64,000 nt of DNA. It comes from Lasiosphaeria ovina. Taxonomy: Eukaryota > Ascomycota > Sordariomycetes > Sordariales > Lasiosphaeriaceae. The DNA lies in assembly GCA_033439765.1 (NCBI GenBank), contig JAULSN010000005.1, forward strand, positions 3,797,001 through 3,861,000. The letters are read 5' to 3'. The stretch's first letter is position 1; each line of letters opens with the position of its first letter. A model generated the notes under the pieces. It made no database searches. It saw nothing but the letters and a program-made list of their open reading frames with translations, and was not told where the DNA came from. Below are positions 55,308-64,000 of this stretch, in pieces. The translations under genes were made by a program, and so were the position numbers.

Positions 55308-56572
55308 TTACGCACCGCGCGGGGCGTCTGTTCGTTTCGAGACCTTCTTGACTAGCGTCTGCGCCGCCGCGTATTTCGCCGCGACCGTCGTGGCCGGCGA
55401 AGGGGCGGCGGCCACCACCTTGGCGGCCGGGCTTGTCGGTCTCAGAGCCACGTTTTTGTTGGCCAGCCCTGCGACTCCGGACGCCGTGGCCTTGATCGGC
55501 CCTGCCTTGCTCTGCGCGACCGATAGGGCTCCCGAGTAGAGCGGCGGCTGCAAACACGCAAAGGTTTCACTGTCAGCCAGCCAGACCCAGTCCAGTCCAG
55601 TCTCGGAGACTTTGGGGGAGAACGCGACACGAAGGGAGAGAAAAGAGCTTACCCCGGGAATTTGGTACGATGTGAACTTGCTGAACAGGTCAAACTTGAT
55701 GCCCGGGTTGTTTGCCGCGTAGAACTGCGTGGCGGGGATGCCGGCAGGATTCGCGGTGCCGCTGCCCGAGATAGCCAGGCTGAAACAGAACGGGTAGTTC
55801 TGCGCACCGTTCGTCTGGCCCGCTGCGTGCAGCGCGATGATCTCGTGCCGCAGCACGTAGTTCCCCGGCGCAATGTCGGTGGGGATCCGCACGAGCCAGC
55901 TGTTGTTGTTGTTCGTCAGCTGGCTGGCGCCAAAGGTGCCCGAGGCGGCGTCGACGAGCCCGACCTCGTCGATCTTGAAGAACTTCAGCTTGGTCTTGTC
56001 GACGTTTTGCTGGAATCTCCCTGTCAGCGTCGTGGTTGCCGGTATGCAACTGTGTTCTTGCCGTGGGGGAGACACTCACGCATGGCCCGTTGCAGTTGGC
56101 CAGGTAGTCGATGACTGGGCCTTTGTGGCTTGCTGGCCACGGCGTCCACTGAATCTCGATAACATCTCCGGCGTTGACTGGGGCGGCGGCCCCGGCTGGA
56201 GTTGCCCCGAGATGGCAGACAATATCGGGGCTGGCGTACGCAGTTGGGCTAACGAACGTGTTTCTGGCTTGAGGGTTAGGAAATACCTGTTCCACTGGGA
56301 AGTCGAGCTGGCTTACTGGAGGTCGTCTGGCGTGGACCATCCCACGACGGTTGGGGGAGGTCGTGACCACTGGTAGCTTGGATTATACCCTTGGTAGCTT
56401 GAGCACGGAGGGGAACATGTCAGTTTTGTCTCTAACTTGCGCGGACGAGGACGGCGTACAATGTTCCCGTCGGGAAGACCACTATGGCCGTGGCAATGCC
56501 ATGGGCGCCGACCTGCACGGCTGCAAGCACGGCGACGAGCAGAGCGCATGGCAGTGATTTCAACAGCGCCAT
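55308..56572 (-). CDS. AA9 lytic polysaccharide monooxygenase, secreted
   Basis: Model: complement of 55308-55547, 55653-56009, 56080-56263, 56317-56397 and 56460-56572; 324 aa, with phases closing. A 23-residue signal peptide (MALLKSLPCALLVAVLAAVQ...) ends just before His24, which becomes the N-terminal copper ligand. The second ligand is the His in WPASHKGPVIDYL, and the Tyr of QNYPFC is the axial residue; HEIIALH supplies the second-sphere His. Cysteines in IVCHLG and NCNGPC...PFC fit the usual disulphides. The enzyme class oxidatively cleaves cellulose or related glucans outside the cell, using copper with a reductant and H2O2 or O2. After IPGPPLYSG the protein has an Ala/Lys/Val-rich tail of about 70 residues in place of a CBM1. 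All expected residues are present. Confidence 0.92.
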
Positions 56573-57311
56573 CGTGGTGATTTTATGCTACGCCTACAGC
56601 GACAAGATGCGGAGTTGACTCTAGAAGGAAAATGTCCATAAAAACCACACCCTGTATCGGCTAGGTCTTTAAAGGGCACCGTCTTCCTCACTCGATCATA
56701 CCAACCCCCCATCCACTGCAATCCAGCCAGCCAGTCACTCTGCGAATGCAGAACCGCCAATTCCAAAAACTTGCGCGTAGGATGGATGCAACAGACATTG
56801 AGTGGCTGCCCCCCATCATCATCAACCCTCTCGCACTTTCTCGTCGTGGGCCTGCTCCCACTCGACGCGAAAACAAATTCCCAGAAATAACCCGGCCAAT
56901 AAAAGGCAGCTGTCCATATTGTCCCCCGACCTTGTGACTGCCTACCCGAGGCGAGCACATTCCACGGGGCTTCCACGCTTGAGATGCTGCCGGCCGCCCG
57001 GGGCTTCCACGACCAGGAAACGGGCTCTCCTCGGCAGATACACAGGGGAGGGAAGGGGTGTAAGAAGCGAGAGAACATGGGTATTGCAATATATAAAATC
57101 GGCCATGGTGTGTGTATCCGCACCGGCAGCAGATAATGGACGGGCTGGGCTGTGCTGTGCCCCACGGGGAAGGGAGGGAACTGCTGTGATACTGTGGAGA
57201 AATGATGGTATGGTGCATACATATTATGGGGGACGGCACTGGCACTCCGGCATTTTTTGACGAGTTGGAAATGGGGAAATATTACACGTATGGGGTAAAG
57301 TCGGCCAATGG

Positions 57312-57346
57312 CCACCACACCACACCACACCACACCACACCACACC
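57312..57346. repeat. CCACA pentanucleotide microsatellite
   Basis: Seven near-perfect ACCAC/CCACA units in the AA9-ATX1 intergenic region. Confidence 0.9.
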
Positions 57347-57621
57347 GCGAAAGCCGTTTTCCGTGGAGCCGGCGGCAATATACATAACTACGCACGCAGT
57401 GGCCACGGTTGGCGGTTCTAGTAAAATATGACGTGACGTTGTGCGGACCTTAAGCGGGAGGAGTGTACATACACAGCGGAGGGTTCGCCACGCCATGCAA
57501 ATGCAAATGTGAGAAAGGGGCTACGTACAAGGGAGCCTCTCTCCTGTTTAGCTCCCTTTAGAGATAAGTCATGAATACCGCCGCTCTGCTACCGCCATGG
57601 AACAACACATGCGGCATCTCC

Positions 57622-57650
57622 CAGCACAAGCACAAGCACAAGCACAAGCA
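57622..57650. repeat. ACAAGC hexanucleotide microsatellite
   Basis: About four and a half perfect units of CACAAG in tandem, encoding a His-Lys run in one frame of an unsupported ORF. Confidence 0.85.
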
Positions 57651-58404
57651 GGCGCGGCAGCTATCAAACGTTGGAATAGAGTTGCCCGTGGCAGGACACG
57701 CCAAGCCGACTGTTCCTCAAGTAGGTGGGAGATCGACCCGTCCGTCTCAAGTAACAAGTCCCACCACACACCACACCACATACGCTCCGGCCGGCCACAC
57801 ACGTGTGCAGTTGCCACGCTGCGCATTACGTTACCAAACCATGCCGCATTATGCGGGAGGATGCTGGGAGAGAGCCCCGGTGTTGCAACCACGGTTTGTT
57901 TGTCACAAAGGGACTCTCCTAGATACGCATGCTAGCCAGTCCGTAGACGAGACTGCCAAGGCCACCCATCTAGTCAACAACACGTCTTCTCCATATCACA
58001 CTTTTTTACAGGTGTCACGGCCGTGCAAGGTCTCGGGCGAGTTCACACGAAAAACTGAGGAACACAGAACAAGAAGAAATGGCTTCACTTTGTCTAATCC
58101 GCAGTTCCTGAATAAACCAACGGCTAAAGGTCAGAGAAAAAGGGGGACGGGAACTCCTGCGGAACAGATAAATACAAAGCTTGTGCTGCTGGCTGCCATG
58201 TGATAACAAAAAAGATCAGAACAAAAAGCTGTCTCTGTTCAGGAGTTGCGCGCGTGTGTGTGCGTGCGCGGTACCGGCTGGCTATGGAAATGAGTTGTTA
58301 AAAAAACACATCAAGATAAAAAAAAAGAGAAAAAAAAAAGCCATCACGCTTCTTGTCCAGCTTTATTCCTTCTAAAGAGATTAAAAAACAGGGTTCTTTC
58401 TCCT

Positions 58405-59001
58405 TTACGCCTCGGGAGTAATCTCGACGCTCTGCTCGACGCCGTCGGCCTCGCCCTTGGTGACCTTCTTGCCCGTCTTGGCGATGGTGCGCAGGACCTT
58501 GTCGTAGGGCAGCGAGTCGCCGGCGTAGACGGTCGCCTTCTGGTCGGCGAGCGAGACCTCGTACTTGTTGACGCCTAACATTGTGGGAAAACGGGTTGTG
58601 TTAGCCGTTATATTGCCCCATCTTTCGTTTCTCGCTTTTTTGAGTTTCGCTCCCCCCATTCGCCCCCTTTTCGCGGGGCCGCCGTTTCATTTTTGCGCAA
58701 CGGCCATGTTTTGACGTGCATGCGATGGATTTTGTTGCGAAAGCTTGTGGTTCCAACCAAGCGAAAGGGGGGAGGGAAGAAGACAATAAAACTCACCATC
58801 AAGCTTCTTCAGCACCCGGTCCACGGCGCCTGAGCACCCGCCGCAGGTCATGGTAACGTTGAAGATGTAGACGTGCTCTGCGTCCTCGGAGGCGGGCGGG
58901 TCGTTGGCGGTGGGCGAGCTGGCGTCGCCGGCTAGTTCGGAGCCTTTGGGCGTGTCGGCGTCGACGGGCGCGGGGACGGCGGAGACGGGGAGATCAGACA
59001 T
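58405..59001 (-). CDS. Atx1-like copper-binding (HMA) protein
   Basis: Model: complement of 58405-58574 and 58797-59001; 124 aa. The 222-bp intron (donor GTGAGT, acceptor TGTTAG) is long for this window. Residues 43-115 form one HMA domain with the metal loop MTCGGC (Cys53, Cys56), then VDRVLKKLDGVNKYEVSLAD and a C-terminal helix and strand. Atx1 proteins carry Cu(I) from the plasma membrane transporter to the Golgi Cu-ATPase. The unusual part is a 42-residue acidic, Ser/Ala/Pro-rich N-terminal extension; classical Atx1 begins almost directly at the first strand. The Lys after the domain (TGKKVTKGE) agrees with Atx1-type docking surfaces. The start at 59001 is the only ATG in frame near the exon start. 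Confidence 0.85.
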
Positions 59002-60478
59002 TGTGATTTTGGTTTGCGTTTGTAATTTGTCTTTCAACGACGGGGGGGAACGACAACGGGCGCGTATTAGACTTTTTTGTCTTGCTGCGTATTTCGAACC
59101 CGTACGGATAAGATGGTTTGGATCGGTCGGTCGTTGTCGTGTCGTTGGCGGTGGTGGCGGGGAGCGAACAAATAAAGGAGGGGCAGTTTGTTGCAAGCTC
59201 AAGCCACCCGACAAAGGGAGGGCGGGGAGGCGTGGAGTCTTTTAATGGATGGCGAGCGAGAAAGCGGCACACGCACACGGGGCTGTCGAAACACCCGAAC
59301 ACTCTCGGAAAGCTCCCTAGGGGGGACGAAAAGCTTACACTATCCATGCTTTCATTACAGCATTAGTAATTACGTGCTCGGTCAGTCTCACTCTCCCGTC
59401 GGGGGTCTCTGGAGTGCAGCGCAGCGCAGCGCAGCGGGTGCTACGACACTTTCCATCTTGTTCTTCCAGTTCTGTCAACGGGACCGGTGGTTTCGGATCT
59501 CGGCAAAAGCTGCGGCCAGCAATTGTGTGTCTCCAGCTGAGCTGAGCTGTGTGGTTGGCGAGCTCGCCATCGGAGCCGAGAACACCGCAATCCTGCTGCA
59601 ATTAATAAGATGGATGATCGACTGCCAGCCTGCCTTAGCCTCCCAGCGATGCGATGCGATGCGGCCCTTCCCCTGCCGCGGCCAGGCCGTCGCTGCGCGC
59701 GATTCGCATCGCATCTCAGGGGCAGGGGTAGGTACCTTGGGGAAAGATCAGATACCGTCGGGTGGTCCCCAGCGGCGTCCGCCGCCCACAGTACCTAATT
59801 AGGCCTGGCCAGGTCGCAATCATGAAACTTGCTCACTGTTCCAACGCCCCCGACTCAGAATGTGTGAAACCCCGCCCCAGCGCTCGCTCGCTCCGGGTAA
59901 AAAAAAAGTTGAAAATTCCACGTGTCGCATGCGCGCGGACACGTGTGAATGGTGGAATCGCAACCTTTGCCGGTAGCGGAGAGAGTTACCATCGCTGCAA
60001 CGTTCGCTCTGTATCTTCTTTTCCTTTTTTCCCTTTAGTGTTTGCATTTGTGCTCTTCGTCTCTTCTTCACTTCGTTGCGTCACCATGTGAGCACTTGAA
60101 ATAGGGGGGTATGACGTCATTCCGTCTCAAGACCCCTGGAAGAAACTCGTCCAGTCGCATGCTCTTTTATACTGAAAACTAGCTCCCTTTTCCAATTTTA
60201 TATATGTGTAAAATATTGCTCCGGTGGTTTTCTACCACCGGTCGCCCTGACACTCTCAAGCCATGCCTCCTATAAACGCCCACCTAGACTTGAGAAAAGG
60301 GGGATAAACTGATACCTACCTAGCTACCCAGCCAAAGCCCGTTGTATACTTGCTAATTTTAATGTTCACAATGTACCAATAGAGAGCCCTCTCTATTCTC
60401 ACGTCTACTCCAAGTTTTGATACATAAGGCGTAGAATAACATCATCAGCAAACCCCCTGGAACTCGGGACCTAAAGCC
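59002..60478. other. Region upstream of the copper protein gene
   Basis: No gene is seen in about 1.5 kb. It contains the promoter of the minus-strand copper protein gene, a GCAGC pentanucleotide run near 59413-59437 and GATGC repeats near 59648-59662. ORFs overlapping these are not supported. Confidence 0.45.
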
Positions 60479-62686
60479 CTAAGTGCGGTGCTCTCCATCC
60501 CCACCCTCCCTGTCTGCACCACCGTGCTCTTCGGGGTCAAACCATGCGCCCGGCATAGACAAAGGCGCCATTGCGTCGTCTTCATCTTCATTACCGTCGT
60601 CATTCTCCCGGGCCCCGCCACCAAAGATGTTGGCCATCAAGGTCTCAACCGCGCGCTGCATGAAGCCGTCGCGCGGGACAGTGCGAACCACGACGTCCTC
60701 GTTATCATCGGCATCACGGTCGTCGTCGCCGCCGCCATCGTCACTGCCAACACTAATGCTCAAATCGCTATTGTCGTCCACGGGCCAGGCAGCCTCTGGC
60801 CATCCTGGCAGGTCTGCCATCCCGGGCCCGTCTTGCTGGTTACCCGGGGTCGCCATCATGCGATTGCCCATGACAGCCCGTAGCAGATCGCGTCCCGTCA
60901 GCGCCCATGGCCGTTCCTGCGAAGACGAGGAAAATATGTTCTCGTCCTTTGGAGGCGGGAGAGGGTCGAAGTCGAAGTTGGGGGACGTATGAAGCATCTC
61001 CCGTGGCACAGCCGACATTAGTTCGGGGGTGTTGTCGAGGTAGATGAATCGGGCCGTCGCGAGGGATACATTCGGCCCGGGAGGGAGGGACTTTGGATCG
61101 GTATTTCGCGCTGCGTCGGCTGCTTCGACAAGCAGGGAAACCGCCTCTGGACCACTCCACAAATCCTTGGCCATGTGAATGTAGAGTTTGGTGTGCAGTT
61201 CTTCGTCCTTGTTCCGGGGCTGGACGGCCCAGATCGATTTCGGCGTGTCCAGGCCCAAAGCCGTGAATAGAGCGCAGTACAGCCAGGGTAGTCTCTCTAT
61301 CTCCGCAGTCAGGGTTGCCCTGGCTCCCGCTCGATCTTTTAGCTGTAGCTGCGCCAACGCCAGAGTTTGTTTGGCATAGACGCTGTTTGCGACCCCACTC
61401 ATCTCGTCGAAAATCTTGGAGCCGCATAGTTGGACGAACCACCGAGCCTCGTAGGCGCGAATAGCTAGCACATGAACCCAATTGATCATGCCATACGGGT
61501 CATCGTGGTTAATAGCCAGGAAGAGCTTTGCCCATTCCAACGCGGTCCGGAAGGTGCCCTTCAAGACCAGATTTCGGACCTGATTGGATCCAGCAAGGAA
61601 AAACTGCCGATTCTCGGGTCGGGCAAAGTCCATCTTGACTCTCCCCTGCTCCAACTTCTTGCGAAAGTCGCTGAGGCCTACTCTGCCAAACGTGAAGAGA
61701 GCCCGCTCAATGAGGTCAGCGGCAAGAGCAGAGTTTTGGTCTTGCTTTGCCACCTTGCTGACTTGGATGAGGGACGAGATGTGGTACGGATAGCGGTTGA
61801 GGAAATAGACAATCTGCATGGGGTCGTACATGCCGACCAGGCCGAAGAAGGCGACGTCCAGGGCCTCGTAGTTATCGTCGTGGGAAAATGCGAACTCGAC
61901 GGCGCCAACGTCGTCGGCGTCGCCTATACGGATCATCTTAAGCCCGTGTGTCGAATCCCTGGGCCACGTCTTCTTGCCTTCTATGAACGGGTTGGTGCGC
62001 AGGACTGTGTCAAACATGCTCGTTTTCCCCGGCTGGCCTGGCATAGCTGGCTGTGCGGCAAGAAAGGTCTCAAGGTCGACTTCTCGCTGTCCGCCGCGTG
62101 GCCGAGCTGGCCTGGGACTGTCCTCGGAGCTGGCCGCCTCCATCGACTTTCCAAAGAGCTTGCGCATCTCGTTGGCAGCTTTCAGATGGTGGAAGCTTAC
62201 GCCCAGGAGGTCGCAAAGTTGAGTGGTCGAGGCGGCGGCGGCAGTCGACGCGCTGCTGGTAGACGCTGTCTGTGCAGGCTTTTCCAACTTGAGCTCCTCA
62301 AGCACTCGGTCGATTTCGTCTACGGATTCATTCTCTTCTTTGGCTGGCGCGAGTGATTCCGGCTTCTTTCCCTTTTTCTTCTTCTTCTTGGGCTTTTTGC
62401 TCTTCTTGGGCGGGGCTTGTTCATCGACCTGGCCACTTGCGGGTCCTTGGTTGGTGTCAGCAGTCATTTGAGGCGAGGCCACATCTTCCTCGCTGATCTG
62501 GTCGTCATCTTCCTCGTCGCCTCCGAGGCCGCCAAGAGCCGCAAAGCCGGAAAAGACGTTCGCCCGGGGCTTCGCAGGGGCGGGCTCATGGTCCGACTCG
62601 TCGCTTCCGGCCGCAGCCCCAGCCTCGGTCTGGGGACTGAGCAGCTCTTGCTGCTTCCTGAGCTTGCGAAGCTGCCGGCTTGCCAT
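60479..62686 (-). CDS. RQC1: Rqc1/TCF25 homologue, ribosome quality control
   Basis: An intronless 735-aa ORF with ATG at 62686. It starts with the family's basic signature (SRQLRKLRKQQELL), followed by an acidic region, NVFSGFAALGGLGGDEEDDD and a lysine run (KKSKKPKKKKKKGKKP). The TCF25 domain covers about 230-560: TWPRDSTHGLKMIRIGD, FAFSHDDNYEALDVAFFGLV, MYDPMQIVYFLNRYPYHISS and ALAADLIERALFTFGRV. The C-terminus is acidic. In yeast, Rqc1 works with Ltn1 and Rqc2 on the 60S subunit and guides degradation of stalled nascent chains. Length and motif order fit fungal members; nothing is broken. The name rests on motif recognition only. Confidence 0.88.
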   Translation of the reverse strand: MASRQLRKLRKQQELLSPQTEAGAAAGSDESDHEPAPAKPRANVFSGFAALGGLGGDEEDDDQISEEDVASPQMTADTNQGPASGQVDEQAPPKKSKKPKKKKKKGKKPESLAPAKEENESVDEIDRVLEELKLEKPAQTASTSSASTAAAASTTQLCDLLGVSFHHLKAANEMRKLFGKSMEAASSEDSPRPARPRGGQREVDLETFLAAQPAMPGQPGKTSMFDTVLRTNPFIEGKKTWPRDSTHGLKMIRIGDADDVGAVEFAFSHDDNYEALDVAFFGLVGMYDPMQIVYFLNRYPYHISSLIQVSKVAKQDQNSALAADLIERALFTFGRVGLSDFRKKLEQGRVKMDFARPENRQFFLAGSNQVRNLVLKGTFRTALEWAKLFLAINHDDPYGMINWVHVLAIRAYEARWFVQLCGSKIFDEMSGVANSVYAKQTLALAQLQLKDRAGARATLTAEIERLPWLYCALFTALGLDTPKSIWAVQPRNKDEELHTKLYIHMAKDLWSGPEAVSLLVEAADAARNTDPKSLPPGPNVSLATARFIYLDNTPELMSAVPREMLHTSPNFDFDPLPPPKDENIFSSSSQERPWALTGRDLLRAVMGNRMMATPGNQQDGPGMADLPGWPEAAWPVDDNSDLSISVGSDDGGGDDDRDADDNEDVVVRTVPRDGFMQRAVETLMANIFGGGARENDDGNEDEDDAMAPLSMPGAWFDPEEHGGADREGGDGEHRT

Positions 62687-64000
62687 GTTGTCTCGCCGCC
62701 GTGATCGTATTCAAGGCTCAGCCGGGCAACAGTGACAGTGGTCCGCCCAAGCTTGGGAATCTTAGGTAGGATGTTTAAGATTTAAGAGTGGCGATGCACT
62801 TTGGGGATGCCCCGCTCAACGCTGTGACTCCCAAGCCTCTTCTGCCGTGTCGTGCGACACTCCAAAAACCGAGAAAGCAGGAAATCTGGACGGTTAAGAG
62901 CGCAAAACCAGTCGCACAAGCACTACAGGTAACAAATGCCTCCAAGTGCTATTTCCAGTTTGGCTGTCGATACGGGGTTAAGAAGCTGATGAGATGAGGG
63001 GCAAGTAAGAGTTGCCATGTTGAGTGAACGAGGCACGGTGGGATGACGAGAGTGGGGTGAAGACCAGCCGCCGTTCATTGTGCAAGGGTGCGCAGCCTCA
63101 AGGGCTGTAAATACTACTTGGTCAGTAGCTATACGTCACAATACACAGAAGCCCCAAAGTTACGCCGTTCGTAGCCCGCTATTTGTCCCTCCATACTCAT
63201 ACCATACCTTCCATTTTACACTACGATATGTACTATACTATACAATACGGGTATGTACATACATGACACCATGCCTACCGATCCCGGTGGTTTATGGCCA
63301 AGCCTCCACTCGGCTATTCCAAATCTCTTCTTCACAACTCCAAGACGACCCCGTTCTTTGGTTGCCTCGTCAGTCGCCTTATGTGTTGATACTAAAAGAA
63401 GCGCCGAATATGCATTTTAGAATGCGCCAATGTCAGTACCACGTCGCACCGGAAACTATGCGAACCCGGTAACCGACAGGCTGGTGTCTCGAGCACATCC
63501 ATTTACCTGCTGCGGCGGACATGCAGCACACAGGAACTGTTCAATCATCTTCCTCAGCCCCCCTGTCGCTCCAATTCTTCGATACAAAGCAGAGGCATAA
63601 TTGCAGTATCACAGAAAGCGCCAGGTCCGGGGCCACCAGCCTCAACTCCAATTCTTCCGGTTTTCAGCTTCCCTGTCCCAAAAAACGGGTGCCGTGGAAC
63701 AACCGCTTGTCTTGGCCTGCATTGGGCCCGTCTGTGCCTTGTCGAGCAGCGAGTGAATTCAGGTCTGATCAATTCTCGTTTTTTCTTCTTTCAGACATGT
63801 ATGCTTTTATTTACAAACCTGGTGCCTGCCGGCCGTGGGTTGGTCTATCACATCTCAGGCACAGCAAGGGTGTCCAAGGTTTGACCGTTTAATCTATTGT
63901 CGACGGCCAGGAGCCCTATCGCGAGTGCGTGCGGGAAAAAAAGGGGGAGCCTACCAAATCCACCTGCCTGTCCAAGTTTACAGTGCAGTTACACGTATGG
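62687..64000. other. Upstream region of RQC1 and window end
   Basis: No supported gene. The first part is the RQC1 promoter. 63180-63270 is pyrimidine- and AT-rich with CATAC/TACTATAC repeats. The plus-strand ORF at 63521-63892 lacks motifs and may be untranslated leader of a gene beyond the window. Confidence 0.4.

Larger units (their letters stand above)
56573..58404. other. Intergenic region with microsatellites
   Basis: About 1.8 kb without a supported gene, including the AA9 promoter. A CACAC-type pentanucleotide run lies at 57312-57346 and an ACAAGC hexanucleotide run at about 57622-57650. The 210-codon ORF at 57571-58203 spans the second run and is compositionally unlike a protein (His/Lys/Thr-rich), so I do not call it. 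Confidence 0.5.

Noticed and set aside
57571..58203. Plus-strand ORF of 210 codons
   Set aside because: It runs through microsatellites, has an odd His/Lys/Thr composition and no motif or splice support.
59188..59802. Plus-strand ORF of 204 codons upstream of the copper protein gene
   Set aside because: It overlaps short simple repeats (GCAGC, GATGC) and has no motif.
61472..62356. Plus-strand ORF of 294 codons
   Set aside because: It is antisense to RQC1 with no recognisable domain, and the sense strand is a clear conserved gene.

Overview
The window reads as nuclear DNA of a filamentous ascomycete (Pezizomycotina, probably Sordariomycetes; this placement is inference). The evidence is short introns (about 50-100 bp) with GTRNGT donors, CTAAC-like branch sites and YAG acceptors; a Zn2Cys6 regulator; an AA9 polysaccharide monooxygenase; several fungal STAND/NLR genes; and nonsense changes of the type left by repeat-induced point mutation (RIP: CAA to TAA, TGG to TAG). 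I saw no rRNA, tRNA, CRISPR array or intact transposon.

Region 1 (1-7.4 kb) is a gene graveyard: an NB-ARC NLR fragment, a frameshifted ankyrin/membrane fragment, one small ORF with a duplicated Cys-His motif, a 67-bp minisatellite and remains of a FAD-dependent amine oxidase-like gene. Region 2 (7.4-15.3 kb) has two well-resolved divergent genes sharing a 785-bp promoter: a six-exon AAA+ ATPase of 1432 aa and a four-exon STAND-like protein of 761 aa. Region 3 (15.3-29.7 kb) is mostly decayed: a DmpA-type aminopeptidase, a gene with two in-frame TGA codons, a polytopic membrane protein and a Nta1-like amidase that has lost its catalytic cysteine. Two small convergent unknown genes survive here (19.8-21.6 kb).

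Region 4 (30-50 kb) is an NLR-rich accessory block. It holds a NACHT protein (30.0-33.4 kb, one homopolymer frameshift), a membrane protein of the DUF6601 type, and divergent from that a SesB-like hydrolase-NACHT-ankyrin NLR. The ankyrin array of that NLR has 30 units of exactly 102 bp without an indel, with stop codons only in its last third. Then come a gene built of three copies of one domain (with a GC-AG intron), a dead second hydrolase gene, and a C2H2-type zinc-finger gene. A dispersed repeat of about 300 bp occurs at both ends of this block (29.3 and 45.9 kb).

Region 5 (50-64 kb) looks like ordinary, well-kept genome: an unknown 215-aa protein, a Zn2Cys6 transcription factor, the secreted AA9 enzyme, an Atx1-like copper protein and the Rqc1/TCF25 ribosome-quality-control subunit. 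The contrast between regions 1-4 and 5 suggests a boundary near 50 kb between a fast-evolving allorecognition/immunity-type block and a conserved block. Exon joins given here were derived by hand; reading-frame arithmetic closes for every intact model listed.
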